From Streptomyces sp. H27-H5 (lineage in GTDB: Bacteria; Actinomycetota; Actinomycetes; Streptomycetales; Streptomycetaceae), in the NCBI RefSeq assembly GCF_026627505.1, contig NZ_JAPNLK010000055.1, forward strand, positions 1-63,532: 63,532 nucleotides of DNA. Reading direction: 5' to 3'. The notes under the pieces are model-generated. The model was given only the letters and a program-made list of their open reading frames with translations. It was not told the origin of the DNA and ran no database searches. Below, one piece after another: positions 55,001-63,470 of this stretch. Within the stretch, counting starts at the first letter, position 1, and each line of letters starts with the position of its first letter. A program made the position numbers and the translations under genes.

Positions 55001-55629
55001 CCGATCTCCAGGAGTCCGTCGCGGACCCGGCGCTCGATCTCGATGCCGTGGTCCATCAGCTCCAGGAAGTACCGCTCCTTGCCGAAGATGTCCTGGTATT
55101 CGGAGGCGGCCTTGAGGGCCTCGTCGAACTGGCCGAGGCGCAGTCGGGTCTGGAGCTCGCCGGAGGGGCAGCCGGTGGAGGCGATCAGCCCCTCGGACCA
55201 CTTGGAGATGGTCTCCTTGTCCATACGGGGCCACTTCGTGAGCCAGCCCTCGGCGTACGCGTCGGAGGACAGCCGGAAGAGGTTGTTCAGGCCGGTCGCG
55301 TTCGCCGCCCAGATCGTCTTGTGCGTGTATCCACCCGAACCGGACACGTCGTCGCGCTTCTGGTGCGGTTGCCCCCACTGGATCCTGCGCTTGTTGCGGC
55401 GGGACTCCGGCGCGACGTACGCCTCGATGCCGATGATCGGGGTGACCCCGGCCTTCTTCGCGGTGTGGAAGAAGTCATAGGCGCCGTGCAGGTTGCCGTG
55501 ATCGGACATGGCGATGTGCGACATGCCCATCTCGTTGCACGCGTTGAACATGTCCTTCAGCCGCGCGGCACCGTCCAGCAGCGAATACTGGGTGTGGACG
55601 TGCAGGTGCGTGAACGGCGCCTTGGTCAC
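52087..55629 (-). CDS. dnaE: DNA polymerase III alpha subunit
   Basis: 1180-aa replicative polymerase. The N-terminal PHP domain keeps its metal-binding motifs (HLHVHTQYSLLDGA, SDHGNLHG), so it may proofread as in mycobacterial DnaE1. The polymerase core has GPGRGSAAGS and the catalytic aspartates in MPDVDIDFDERRR. Then come the helix-hairpin-helix region, an OB fold (VTIGGIISGLQRKMTKQG) and the C-terminal tail. The GTG start at 55629 gives the standard N-terminus; the longer frame upstream is non-coding. Monocistronic. Confidence 0.97.
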   Translation of the reverse strand: MTKAPFTHLHVHTQYSLLDGAARLKDMFNACNEMGMSHIAMSDHGNLHGAYDFFHTAKKAGVTPIIGIEAYVAPESRRNKRRIQWGQPHQKRDDVSGSGGYTHKTIWAANATGLNNLFRLSSDAYAEGWLTKWPRMDKETISKWSEGLIASTGCPSGELQTRLRLGQFDEALKAASEYQDIFGKERYFLELMDHGIEIERRVRDGLLEIGKKLGIPPLVTNDSHYTYAAEATAHDALLCIQTGKNLSDPDRFRFDGTGYYLKSTEEMYAIDSSDAWQEGCANTRLVAEQVDTEGMFQFRNLMPKFDIPDGYTEVTWFREETMRGMDRRYPGGIPDDRMKQAEYEMDTIISMGFPGYFLVVADFIMWAKNQGIAVGPGRGSAAGSIVAYAMGITDLDPLTHGLIFERFLNPERVSMPDVDIDFDERRRVEVIRYVTEKYGADKVAMIGTYGTIKAKNAIKDSARVLGYPYAMGDRLTKAMPADVLGKGIPLSGILDPKHPRYGEAGEIRGMYENEPDVKKVIDTAMGVEGLVRQMGVHAAGVIMSSETITDHVPVWVRHTDGVTITQWDYPSCESLGLLKMDFLGLRNLTIMDDAVKMVKANKGIDIDLLGLPLDDPKTFELLGRGDTLGVFQFDGGPMRSLLRLMKPDNFEDISAVSALYRPGPMGMNSHTNYALRKNKQQEITPIHPELEGPLEEVLAVTYGLIVYQEQVQKAAQIIAGYSLGEADILRRVMGKKKPEELAKNFVIFEEGAKKKGFSDQAIKALWDVLVPFAGYAFNKAHSAAYGLVSYWTAYLKANFPAEYMAGLLTSVKDDKDKSAIYLNECRRMGIKVLPPNVNESEPNFAAQGDDVILFGLTAVRNVGNNVVDSIIKTRKAKGKYSTFPDFLDKVEAVVCNKRTVESLIKAGAFDEMGHTRKGLVAHHEPMIDNVVAVKRKEAEGQFDLFGGMGDEGASDEPGFGLDVEFSDVEWEKSYLLAQEREMLGLYVSDHPLFGLEHVLSDKTDAGISQLTGGEHSDGAVVTIGGIISGLQRKMTKQGNAWAIATVEDLAGSIECMFFPATYQLVSTQLVEDTVVFVKGRLDKREDVPRLVAMEMMVPDLSSAGTNAPVVLTIPTVKVTPPMVTRLGEILRHHHGNTEVRIKLQGPRTTTVLRLDKHRVKPDPALFGDLKVLLGPACLAG

Positions 55630-55685
55630 GGTGGAGTCCTCCGGGCGGGAGTGAGGGGGGCAGCCTCGAAGTCTACGTCTCCCGA

Positions 55686-55716
55686 GTGACAGAAAACGGG
55701 CACCGACGGGTACGGT
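55686..55716 (+). promoter_or_regulatory. Possible promoter of the DUF2252 gene
   Basis: GTGACA (55686-55691) and TACGGT (55711-55716) resemble -35 and -10 boxes separated by 19 nt, 83 nt before the start codon. Spacing is slightly long, so this is tentative. Confidence 0.3.
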
Positions 55717-55798
55717 CATCCGTTGCAGACCCAGGGACGGTGTCCGATTCCACACCTTCCGCACGCGATCGATCCAGCGCCACCAGGAGGCACCCGCC

Positions 55799-57124
55799 AT
55801 GGCGGTTCCCGAGACGACGAACGAGCAGCGCGCCGAGCAGATACTCGATGTGTTCGACACCGCCTTCGGTGAGCTCCTCGCCGCCGACCCCGCTGCCTTC
55901 CAGGTGAAGTTCCGCAAGATGGCGGCGTCCGCGTTCGCCTTCTACCGGGGGACGGCCTGCCTCTTCTACGCCGACCTGGAGCGCGACCGGCACGGCGGCC
56001 CGTACCTGGACGAGCGGACCGGCCGGGTGTGGATCCACGGCGATCTGCACGCCGAGAACTTCGGCACGTACATGGATTCCAACGGCCGCCTCGTCTTCAA
56101 CGTCAACGACTTCGACGAGGCCTACGTCGGCCCCTTCACCTGGGACCTGAAGCGCTTCGCCGCCTCCATCGCCCTGATCGGCTACACCAAGGCGCTCAGC
56201 GACGAGCAGATCGGCGGGCTCGTGCGGATCTACGCGGCCGCCTACCGGGAGCGGATCCACGCCCTGGCCACCGGCGCCAAGCACGAGGAGGTCCCCTCCT
56301 TCACCCTGGACACCGCCGACGGCCCGCTGCTGGCCGCCCTGCGCGCCGCCCGCGCGCGGACCCGCTTCTCGCTCCTCGACTCGATGACGGAGATCCGGGA
56401 CTACGAGCGCCGCTTCACGGCGGGCCCCGGCACCATCGAGCTGGACGCCGCCACCCGGTACAAGGTGCTGGCCGCCTTCGACGGGTACCTGGAGACCCTG
56501 CCGGAGGAGTCCCTGGTGCGCCCGGACTCCTACCGGGTCAAGGACGTGGTGGGGCGGCGGGGCGTAGGGATCGGCTCGGCCGGCCTGCCCTCGTACAACA
56601 TCCTGCTGGAGGGGCACAGCGACGCCCTGGAGAACGACGTCGTGATCTACCTCAAGCAGGCGCAGACCCCGGCGGTCTCCCGGCACATCACCGAGCGGTC
56701 GGTGCGGGACTACTTCCAGCACGAGGGACACCGCACGGTGATCTCGCAGCGGGCCCTCCAGGCGCACGCCGACCCGTGGCTGGGCTGGACGGAGCTGAAC
56801 GGCTCCGGGCAGCTGGTGGCGGAGGTCTCCCCGTACGCGGTGGACCTGGACTGGTCGGACCTGGACGATCCCGAGGAGATCGCGGCGGTGGTCGCCGACC
56901 TGGGTCGGGCCACGGCGACGATGCACGCGGCGGCGGACGAGGCGGAGAGCGGCCAGTCCCTGGTGCCCTTCTCCACGGAGCGGGCCATCGACGCGGCGAT
57001 CGCCGCCGACGAGGTCGGCTTCCCGGAGCTGCTGGTCGACTTCGCCCACGCCTACGGGGCCCGGGCGCGCGCCGACCACCAGATCTTCGTCGATCTGTTC
57101 CGCAACGGCCGGATCACGTCGTAG
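55799..57124 (+). CDS. DUF2252 protein (kinase-like fold)
   Basis: 441-aa protein. The N-terminal FYRGTACLFYADL is followed by the family signature HGDLHAENFG and VNDFDEAYVGPFTWDLKR, resembling the catalytic HxDxxxxN and DxD of aminoglycoside phosphotransferase-like kinases. A C-terminal motif SPYAVDLDWSDLDD follows. Substrate is unknown. The ATG is preceded by AGGAGGC. Divergent from dnaE. Confidence 0.85.
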   Translation: MAVPETTNEQRAEQILDVFDTAFGELLAADPAAFQVKFRKMAASAFAFYRGTACLFYADLERDRHGGPYLDERTGRVWIHGDLHAENFGTYMDSNGRLVFNVNDFDEAYVGPFTWDLKRFAASIALIGYTKALSDEQIGGLVRIYAAAYRERIHALATGAKHEEVPSFTLDTADGPLLAALRAARARTRFSLLDSMTEIRDYERRFTAGPGTIELDAATRYKVLAAFDGYLETLPEESLVRPDSYRVKDVVGRRGVGIGSAGLPSYNILLEGHSDALENDVVIYLKQAQTPAVSRHITERSVRDYFQHEGHRTVISQRALQAHADPWLGWTELNGSGQLVAEVSPYAVDLDWSDLDDPEEIAAVVADLGRATATMHAAADEAESGQSLVPFSTERAIDAAIAADEVGFPELLVDFAHAYGARARADHQIFVDLFRNGRITS

Positions 57125-57187
57125 CGGGCGGGCCGCCGGGAAACCCGGGGCCTCCGATTCACAGGGAGTCGTGAAAGACTCGCGGCG

Positions 57188-57877
57188 ATGGACATATCAG
57201 GGGCAGGACTCCGGGGGCTGCGAGCCGCGCTGTTCAGCGCGTTCGTCGTGCTGCTCTCCGCGGGCTCGCACGTCCTCATGTCCCGGGTGCCGTTGCCGCC
57301 CGCGCTGGTGGCCGGTTCCTTCGCGGGGGTGTTCGCCCTGGCGTTCGCGCTGGCCGGCCGGGAGCGCGGCTTCGGCCCGATCGCCGGGTTGCTGGTGCCG
57401 CTGGAGCTGGCGGCCGACACCGTCTTCACCGCCGGGCAGCACCTCTGTTACGGCCCCGCGGGCGGCCCGGTCGCCGGTCCGCTGCGTGCGCTGGGCCTGG
57501 ACGAACTGTGCGGGGGCACCCCGGTCGGCGGGCAGTTGGCCGGTGTGCCCGGCCCCGTGACCGATCCGGGCGCGCCGGCCGCCGCGGCGGGGGCCTGGAC
57601 GCCCTGGCTGCTGCTGGGCGGGCACGTCGCGGTCGGGATGCTGGCCGCCGCGTGGCTGCGGTACGGGGAGCGGGCACTGGGCCGGCTGCTGCGGGCCGTG
57701 GCCGCCTTCGCCTTCCGGCCGCTGCTGCTGGCGGTGGCCTCGGTCTCGGCGATCGCCGGTCCGGCGCGCCGGCGGGCATGCCCGCCGCGGCCGGGCTCGG
57801 GGGCCCGTACCCGGTTCCCGGCACATTCCGTGGGGCGGAGGGGACCGCCCGTGCGCGGGACGCTCGCGAGCGTCTGA
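57188..57877 (+). CDS. Integral membrane protein, unknown function
   Basis: 229-aa protein with about five hydrophobic helices. Intramembrane histidines occur in LLSAGSHVLMSRV, FTAGQHLCYG and LLLGGHVAVGM, suggesting metal or heme binding. The C-terminal 45 residues are Arg/Pro-rich and cytosolic. It lies 46 nt before a DsbA-like gene and probably shares its transcript, hinting at an extracytoplasmic redox or metal role. No named family is recognised. Confidence 0.72.
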   Translation: MDISGAGLRGLRAALFSAFVVLLSAGSHVLMSRVPLPPALVAGSFAGVFALAFALAGRERGFGPIAGLLVPLELAADTVFTAGQHLCYGPAGGPVAGPLRALGLDELCGGTPVGGQLAGVPGPVTDPGAPAAAAGAWTPWLLLGGHVAVGMLAAAWLRYGERALGRLLRAVAAFAFRPLLLAVASVSAIAGPARRRACPPRPGSGARTRFPAHSVGRRGPPVRGTLASV

Positions 57878-57923
57878 CACGCGTACGGCATTCCCTCCTC
57901 TTCCACACCCCACGGAGATCACG

Positions 57924-58718
57924 ATGAGTTCACGCAACAGCCAGGCGAACAAGGCGGCGGCCCGCGAGCGACTGCGCGTCGAGCGCGAGAAGCAGGCCAA
58001 GAAGGACAAGGCGCGCCGCCAGCTGATCGTCGCCGGCGCGGTGGTGGCCACGTTGGCCCTGGCCGGCGGCGTCGGCTACGCGGTCGTGCAGGCCAACCAG
58101 CCCGACCACTGGGAGAAGGCGGCCTCGGCGGAGCTGGTCAAGCCCAAGAACACCTCGGGCGACAACGGCACCACGGTCGTCATCGGCAAGCCCGAGGCGA
58201 AGAAGACCCTGGACCTGTACGAGGACTCGCGCTGCCCGGCGTGCGCCGCCTTCGAGCAGACCAGCGGCGAGCAGATCAAGAAGGACGTGGACGCGGGCAA
58301 GTTCAAGCTCCGCTACTTCGGTGCGACCTTCATCGACAACGCCGCCCAGGGCGAGGGTTCGAAGAACGCGCTGAGCGCGCTCGGCGCGGCGCTGAACGTC
58401 AGCCCGGACGCCTTCCTCGCGTACAAGGGGGCGCTCTACTCCAAGGAGCTGCACCCCGAGGAGACCGTCGACAGCTTCGCCAAGGACGACTACCTGATCA
58501 AGGTCGCGGACACGGTCCCGGCGCTCAAGGGCAACGCCGAGTTCAAGAAGGCCGTCGAGGACGGCACCTATGACCGGTGGGCGCTGGAGATGTCGAAGGT
58601 CTTCAACAAGTCCGAGGTGAAGGGCACGCCGACCCTGATGATGGACGGCAAGAAGATCGAGACCCCCTCGACGGCGGAGGCGTACACCGCGGCGATCGAG
58701 AAGGCCCTCGCGGGCTGA
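57924..58718 (+). CDS. Membrane-anchored DsbA-family thioredoxin-fold protein (second copy)
   Basis: 264-aa protein. A charged N-terminus (1-32), transmembrane anchor (33-57) and extracellular DsbA-like domain with C104-P-A-C107 (DSRCPACAAF) and cis-Pro loop GTPTLMMDG. It shares architecture and N-terminal style (ARERLRVEREKQ) with the gene at 28880 but lacks the serine-rich tail. Likely an extracytoplasmic thiol oxidase or isomerase. A strong hairpin terminator follows. Confidence 0.86.
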   Translation: MSSRNSQANKAAARERLRVEREKQAKKDKARRQLIVAGAVVATLALAGGVGYAVVQANQPDHWEKAASAELVKPKNTSGDNGTTVVIGKPEAKKTLDLYEDSRCPACAAFEQTSGEQIKKDVDAGKFKLRYFGATFIDNAAQGEGSKNALSALGAALNVSPDAFLAYKGALYSKELHPEETVDSFAKDDYLIKVADTVPALKGNAEFKKAVEDGTYDRWALEMSKVFNKSEVKGTPTLMMDGKKIETPSTAEAYTAAIEKALAG

Positions 58719-58748
58719 CCCTCCCCGCCCCGACAACGGGCGGACGTG

Positions 58749-58785
58749 AACGGGCGGACGAACTCCTGGAGTTCGTCCGCCCGTT
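58749..58785 (+). terminator. Terminator after dsbA-like gene
   Basis: A 17-bp perfect stem (58749-58765 with 58769-58785) and 3-nt loop, followed by GCTTT. The next gene starts 51 nt later. Confidence 0.9.
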
Positions 58786-58835
58786 GCTTTCCCATGTCTG
58801 TACCGACGGTATACCGGTCAGTAATATGACCGCCC

Positions 58836-60497
58836 GTGACCAGTCATCTCTCTCCTTCCCCCGCCGCGCCAAACCCGCGCCGCCGTACGGTGGTTCTGGG
58901 CGCCGCGGCCGCGGCCGCGCTCGCACCGATCGCCACGCTGGGCCTCTCGCCCGCCCACGCGGCGGAGACCGCCCCCGCCTTCCTGCACGGCATCGCCTCC
59001 GGCGACCCGCTGCCCGACGGGGTCCTCCTGTGGACCCGCGTCACCCCTTCCCCCGAGGCCGTCCCCGGTTCCGGTCTCGGCCCGGCCACCGCCGTGGGCT
59101 GGGAGGTGGCCGAGGACCGCAACTTCACCCGGGTCGTGGCGGGCGGCGCCGTCACGGCGACCGCCGCCGCCGACCACACGGTCAAGGTGGACGTGCGCGG
59201 CCTGCGCCCGCACACCCCGTACTGGTACCGCTTCACCGCGGGGGAGACCGTCTCCGCGATCGGGCGGACCCTGACCGCCCCGCCCGTCGACGCGGCCACG
59301 CCGGGGATCCGCTTCGGCGTGGTCTCCTGCGCGAACTGGGAGTCCGGGTACTTCTCCGCGTACCGGCACCTGGCGGCCCGCACCGACCTGGACGCGGTCC
59401 TGCACCTGGGCGACTACGTGTACGAGTACGCCTCCGGGGCCTATCCCGAGGCCAAGTACGTCGTGCGCCCGCACCAGCCGCGGCACGAGATCGTCTCGTT
59501 GGCCGACTACCGGACCCGGCACGGCGCGTACAAGACCGACGTGGACCTCCAGGCGCTGCACGCGGCGCACCCCGTCGTCGCGATCTGGGACGACCACGAG
59601 TTCGCCAACGACGCCTGGTCCGGCGGCGCGGAGAACCACACGCCGGGCGCCGAGGGCGACTGGGCGGCCCGTGCGAGCGCCGCGAAGCAGGCGTACTTCG
59701 AGTGGATGCCGGTCCGTGCCTCCATAGCCGGCACCGTCTACCGGCGGCTGCGCTTCGGCAGCCTCGTCGACCTGCACCTGCTGGACCTGCGGACCTTCCG
59801 CTCGCAGCAGGTCAAGGTGGGCAGCGGCGCGGTGGACGACCCGGAGCGCACGATCACCGGGCGGGCGCAGTTGGACTGGCTGAAGTCGGGGCTGGCGAAC
59901 TCGAACGCCACCTGGAAGCTGGTCGGCACCTCGGTGATGATCTCGCCGGTGGCGTTCGGTTCGCTGCCCGCGCACCTGCTCAAGCCCCTCGCGAAGCTGC
60001 TGGGGCTGCCCGAGGGCGGTCTGGCGATCAGCACGGACCAGTGGGACGGCTACACGGACGACCGCAAGGAGCTCCTGGGTCACCTGAAGGACCGCGGCAT
60101 CAAGAACACGGTCTTCCTGACCGGTGACATCCACATGGCGTGGGCGAACGATGTCCCGGTGAACATGGCGACGTATCCGGGCTCGGGCACGGCGGCGACC
60201 GAGTTCGTGGTGACGTCGGTGACCTCCGACAACATCGACGACATCCTGCACGTGCCGGCGGACACCGCCTCACTGGTCGCCGAGACCGCCATCAAGGCCG
60301 CCAACTGGCACGTGAAGTGGCTGGACATGGACGCTCACGGCTACGGCGTCCTGGACGTGACGGGCGAGCGTTCACAGATGGACTACTTCGTGGTCTCGGA
60401 CAAGCGCAGGCAGGACGCGCGCTCCACGTGGGCCCGCTCGTACCGCACCCTGAACGGGACGCAGAAGGTCGAGCGGGCCGACCGCCCGGTTTCCTGA
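58836..60497 (+). CDS. phoD: PhoD-type alkaline phosphatase/phosphodiesterase, Tat-exported
   Basis: 553-aa secreted metallophosphatase. A Tat signal (RRRTVVLGAAAAAAL, cleavage near AHA-AE) precedes the PhoD N-terminal domain (HGIASGDPLPDGVLLWTRV). The catalytic domain has GDYVYEYASG, the ligand motif WDDHEFANDAW and the C-terminal TGDIHMAW. It releases phosphate from phosphodiesters or wall teichoic acid outside the cell. The start is GTG 58836. Control by PhoP would be expected, but no convincing PHO box was seen. Confidence 0.92.
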   Translation: MTSHLSPSPAAPNPRRRTVVLGAAAAAALAPIATLGLSPAHAAETAPAFLHGIASGDPLPDGVLLWTRVTPSPEAVPGSGLGPATAVGWEVAEDRNFTRVVAGGAVTATAAADHTVKVDVRGLRPHTPYWYRFTAGETVSAIGRTLTAPPVDAATPGIRFGVVSCANWESGYFSAYRHLAARTDLDAVLHLGDYVYEYASGAYPEAKYVVRPHQPRHEIVSLADYRTRHGAYKTDVDLQALHAAHPVVAIWDDHEFANDAWSGGAENHTPGAEGDWAARASAAKQAYFEWMPVRASIAGTVYRRLRFGSLVDLHLLDLRTFRSQQVKVGSGAVDDPERTITGRAQLDWLKSGLANSNATWKLVGTSVMISPVAFGSLPAHLLKPLAKLLGLPEGGLAISTDQWDGYTDDRKELLGHLKDRGIKNTVFLTGDIHMAWANDVPVNMATYPGSGTAATEFVVTSVTSDNIDDILHVPADTASLVAETAIKAANWHVKWLDMDAHGYGVLDVTGERSQMDYFVVSDKRRQDARSTWARSYRTLNGTQKVERADRPVS

Positions 60498-60522
60498 CAT
60501 TCCATCAATTTTGCTGCTCTGG

Positions 60523-60550
60523 GGGGCGCTTGGTTCACACCAGGCGCCCC
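60523..60550 (+). terminator. Terminator after phoD
   Basis: An 11-bp stem GGGGCGCTTGG / CCAGGCGCCCC (one G-U pair) with a TTCACA loop, followed by TTT, lies 25 nt after the stop. Confidence 0.85.
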
Positions 60551-60589
60551 TTTCGCCTCTCACGCAACAAATCTTTAACCGCCGAGATC

Positions 60590-60620
60590 TTGCCATCCTT
60601 ATGACATGCCCACGTAAGCT
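60590..60620 (+). promoter_or_regulatory. Possible promoter of the M43 protease gene
   Basis: TTGCCA (60590-60595) and TAAGCT (60615-60620) resemble -35/-10 boxes in an AT-rich stretch, 19 nt apart and 55 nt before the GTG start. Tentative because of the long spacer. Confidence 0.3.
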
Positions 60621-60674
60621 CGCGCCGGCGTGAGGAAGTCCCTCACCCCCCACCACGCTTCGCGAGGAGTACAC

Positions 60675-61673
60675 GTGCGCGCTCTCGCCCGCATATCCCC
60701 CCTTCTCCGCCGCCGCATCACGGGTACGGCCCTGTTGGCCGGAACCCTGGCGTTCGCCCCGCTGACGGCCCCCACGTCCGTCGCCGCGGCACCCGCAGCC
60801 AAGACCCCGGCGCAGGCCTGCCTCGAACAGGCCGGCGGCGCCGCCGCCAACGCCCGTGTCGCGCGCCCGCGCGACCACCAGGCCGCCGACCCGAACGAGG
60901 TGACGGACGCCCAGGTCAAGGCCATGGACGCCGACCTCAAGAGAAGACTCGGCCAGTCGACCCCGCAGCAGCTCGACGGCATGCGCGCCCGGGCCGCCGC
61001 CGCCACGACCATCCCGGTCTACGTGCACGTCATCCACTCCGGTGCGACCGGAAAGCTGACCGCCGCGCAGATCAACAGCCAGCTCGCGGTCCTCAACTCG
61101 GCCTACGCCGGCCAGGGCAGCGGCAACGTCAACTCCGGCTTCCAGTTCTCCCTGGCCGGGACCGACTACACCGACAACGCGACCTGGTACAACGTCTCGG
61201 ACGGCACCACCGCCGAGAAGAACATGAAGAACGCCCTGCGCAAGGGCGGCAAGAACGCCCTGAACCTCTACACCGCCAACCTCGGCGGCGGGCTCCTCGG
61301 CTGGGCCACCTTCCCCAGCTCCTACGCCTCCCAGCCCAAGATGGACGGCGTGGTCATCCTCAACAGCTCGATCCCCGGCGGCTCCTCCGCCAACTACAAC
61401 CAGGGCGACACCGCCACCCACGAGGTCGGCCACTGGCTCGGCCTCTACCACACCTTCCAGGGCGGCTGCTCGGGCAGCGGCGACTCGGTCTCCGACACCC
61501 CGGCCGAGGCGAGCGCCGCGTTCGAGTGCCCGACCGGCCGCGACACCTGCGGTGCGAGCGGCGCGGACCCGATCCACAACTTCATGGACTACACGTACGA
61601 CTCCTGCATGTACCAGTTCACGAGCGGCCAGGTGTCGCGCATGAAGAGCATGTGGACGGCGTACCGGGCCTGA
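60675..61673 (+). CDS. Secreted M43 (pappalysin-like) zinc metalloprotease
   Basis: 332-aa secreted protease. The signal peptide covers about residues 1-38 (basic RRRITGT, then hydrophobic to SVAAAP), followed by a short propeptide. The metzincin motif is H249-E-V-G-H253-x5-H259 and the Met-turn FMDYTYDSCMYQFT is present, as are paired cysteines. The GTG start at 60675 follows GAGGAG by 5 nt. Likely degrades extracellular protein. Followed by a strong terminator. Confidence 0.92.
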   Translation: MRALARISPLLRRRITGTALLAGTLAFAPLTAPTSVAAAPAAKTPAQACLEQAGGAAANARVARPRDHQAADPNEVTDAQVKAMDADLKRRLGQSTPQQLDGMRARAAAATTIPVYVHVIHSGATGKLTAAQINSQLAVLNSAYAGQGSGNVNSGFQFSLAGTDYTDNATWYNVSDGTTAEKNMKNALRKGGKNALNLYTANLGGGLLGWATFPSSYASQPKMDGVVILNSSIPGGSSANYNQGDTATHEVGHWLGLYHTFQGGCSGSGDSVSDTPAEASAAFECPTGRDTCGASGADPIHNFMDYTYDSCMYQFTSGQVSRMKSMWTAYRA

Positions 61674-61680
61674 CACACGG

Positions 61681-61720
61681 GAAGGGGCCCGGCCGGGTGT
61701 CCGCCCGGCCGGGCCCCTTC
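61681..61720. terminator. Bidirectional terminator after M43 protease gene
   Basis: A perfect 17-bp stem (GAAGGGGCCCGGCCGGG with its complement at 61704-61720) and 6-nt loop between convergent genes. Confidence 0.92.
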
Positions 61721-61734
61721 GCGCGCACCCGCCC

Positions 61735-62304
61735 CTACAGCCCGTCGAGGAAGGACAGCGCGACCTTCCAGGTCTGCTCGGCGGCCTCCGCGTCGTAGTC
61801 GTCGAGATCGGGATCGGTGAACAGGTGCCCGGCGCCCGGGTAGCCGTGGACCTCCACGTCCGCCCCGGCCCGGCGCATCCCCAGGTACCAGGCGGTCAGC
61901 CAGTCGTGCGGCTCGAAGGGGTCCGGGTCCGCCACGTGCAGCTGCACCGGCAGGTCGTCCGCCGAGGCGTCGTCCTCCAGGTCGGACGTACCGTGCAGGA
62001 GCAGCAGCCCGCGGGCCTTCTCGTCGTGCAGCGCCAGGTGCTGCGCCACGGAGGCGCCGAAGGAGAAGCCCGCGTAGACCAGACCCCGGTCCGAGTAGGG
62101 GGCGGCGGCCAGGATCGCGCGCTTGAGCAGTTCGTCACGGCCGATCTCGTCCCGGTGGGCCATGCCCTCCTCGACGGTCCCGAACGTGCGCCCCTGGAAC
62201 AGGTCGGGCACGTGGACCTCGTGCCCCGCCGCGCGCAGCCGGTCGGCCGCCGCGTGCACTGCGGGCCGCAGCCCGTACGTCGAATGGAAGAGCATGATGT
62301 TCAT
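61735..62304 (-). CDS. Dienelactone-hydrolase-family protein with serine nucleophile
   Basis: 189-aa small alpha/beta hydrolase. The nucleophile elbow reads GFSFGAS (S81), where true dienelactone hydrolases carry cysteine; a histidine lies in GAGHLFTD and an acid in VADPDPFEP. HVPDLFQGRTF is typical of the family. It may therefore be a general esterase. Divergent from the mechanosensitive channel gene. Confidence 0.85.
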   Translation of the reverse strand: MNIMLFHSTYGLRPAVHAAADRLRAAGHEVHVPDLFQGRTFGTVEEGMAHRDEIGRDELLKRAILAAAPYSDRGLVYAGFSFGASVAQHLALHDEKARGLLLLHGTSDLEDDASADDLPVQLHVADPDPFEPHDWLTAWYLGMRRAGADVEVHGYPGAGHLFTDPDLDDYDAEAAEQTWKVALSFLDGL

Positions 62305-62354
62305 ATCCCCATCGTGCCAGTTTCCCGGGTCCCCTTCAGGTTAGGTTCACGGGC

Positions 62355-63410
62355 ATGGACATGGAGAACGTGCTGCGCCCCGTCGTGGTCATCGGCGGCG
62401 CCGTGGTCCTCACGCTGGCCTCCGGCCGGCTGCTGGACCTGCTGCTCCGCCGGGCCGACGCCCGCCACGGAGAGACCCCCCTGTGGGGGCTGCTGCGCCG
62501 GTGCGGTCCGCCCTTCCGGATCGTCCTGTGCACGGCCCTGCTGCGCGCCTCCTACCCCCAGACCAAGATCCTCGCGGATCACCGCGAGGGCGTGGGCCGG
62601 GCCCTCACCCTGGTGCTGATCGCCTCGACCGCCTGGCTGCTGATCCGGATCGCCACCGCCGCCGTCGACTCGACGTACACGCGCTACGCGGCCGGCGCCG
62701 GCGACGCCGCCCGGGTCCGCCGGGTCCGCACCCAGGTCACGCTGATCCAGCGGGTCGTGACCGCCGTGGTCGTCGTCGTGGCGATCGCCGCCATGCTGCT
62801 GACCTTCCCCGCGATGCGCGCGGTCGGCGCCTCGATGCTTGCGTCCGCGGGCGTCCTCGGCATCGTGGCCGGCATCGCCGCGCAGTCCGCGCTGGGCAAC
62901 CTCTTCGCCGGCCTCCAGATCGCCTTCGGCGACACCGTCCGCATCGGGGACACCGTGGTCGTGGACAAGGAGTGGGGCACGGTCGAGGAGATCACCCTCA
63001 CCTTCCTGGTGGTCCGCACCTGGGACGAGCGCCGGATCACGATGCCGGTCTCGTACTTCACCGGCAAGCCGTACGAGAACTGGTCGCGCGGCGGGGCCCA
63101 GATGACCGGCACGGTCTTCCTGCACCTGGACCACTCGGCGCCGATCCCGCTGCTGCGCGAGCAGTTGTCGGAGATCCTCAAGGACACCCCGGAGTGGGAC
63201 GGGCGCGGGAGCGGCCTGGTCGTCACCGACTCCACCCCGAACACGATCCAGGTCCGGGCCACGGTCACCGCGAAGGACGCCGACGACATCTGGACCGTGC
63301 GCTGCGTGGTCCGCGAGCGCCTGATCACCTGGCTGGTGGGCCACCACCCGTACGCCCTCCCGCACGTGAACACGGCAGACGCGGTCCAGCAGCCCCCGCT
63401 CACGCCCTAA
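62355..63410 (+). CDS. MscS-family mechanosensitive ion channel
   Basis: 351-aa membrane protein. Helices at about 8-26, 83-102 and 133-151 precede the pore-lining segment ASAGVLGIVAGIAAQSALGN and the MscS beta domain (FGDTVRIGDTVVVDKEWGTV, EEITLTFLVVRTWD). A C-terminal alpha/beta domain follows. It would release solutes on hypo-osmotic shock. Complete within the window. Confidence 0.9.
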   Translation: MDMENVLRPVVVIGGAVVLTLASGRLLDLLLRRADARHGETPLWGLLRRCGPPFRIVLCTALLRASYPQTKILADHREGVGRALTLVLIASTAWLLIRIATAAVDSTYTRYAAGAGDAARVRRVRTQVTLIQRVVTAVVVVVAIAAMLLTFPAMRAVGASMLASAGVLGIVAGIAAQSALGNLFAGLQIAFGDTVRIGDTVVVDKEWGTVEEITLTFLVVRTWDERRITMPVSYFTGKPYENWSRGGAQMTGTVFLHLDHSAPIPLLREQLSEILKDTPEWDGRGSGLVVTDSTPNTIQVRATVTAKDADDIWTVRCVVRERLITWLVGHHPYALPHVNTADAVQQPPLTP

Positions 63411-63470
63411 GTGGTCTGCGTCGTAAATCCTTCGGGGGTTGACGTCGGGCTTGGCGTGCGCTTGCCCGTG

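Noticed and set aside
52159..55689. 1176-codon plus-strand frame opposite dnaE
   Set aside because: Antisense shadow of the complete dnaE gene; composition of Val/Asp/Gly/His repeats is typical of reversed GC-rich codons.
58741..58800. PHO-box-like GTTC repeats before phoD
   Set aside because: The matches fall inside the terminator stem and fit the consensus poorly.
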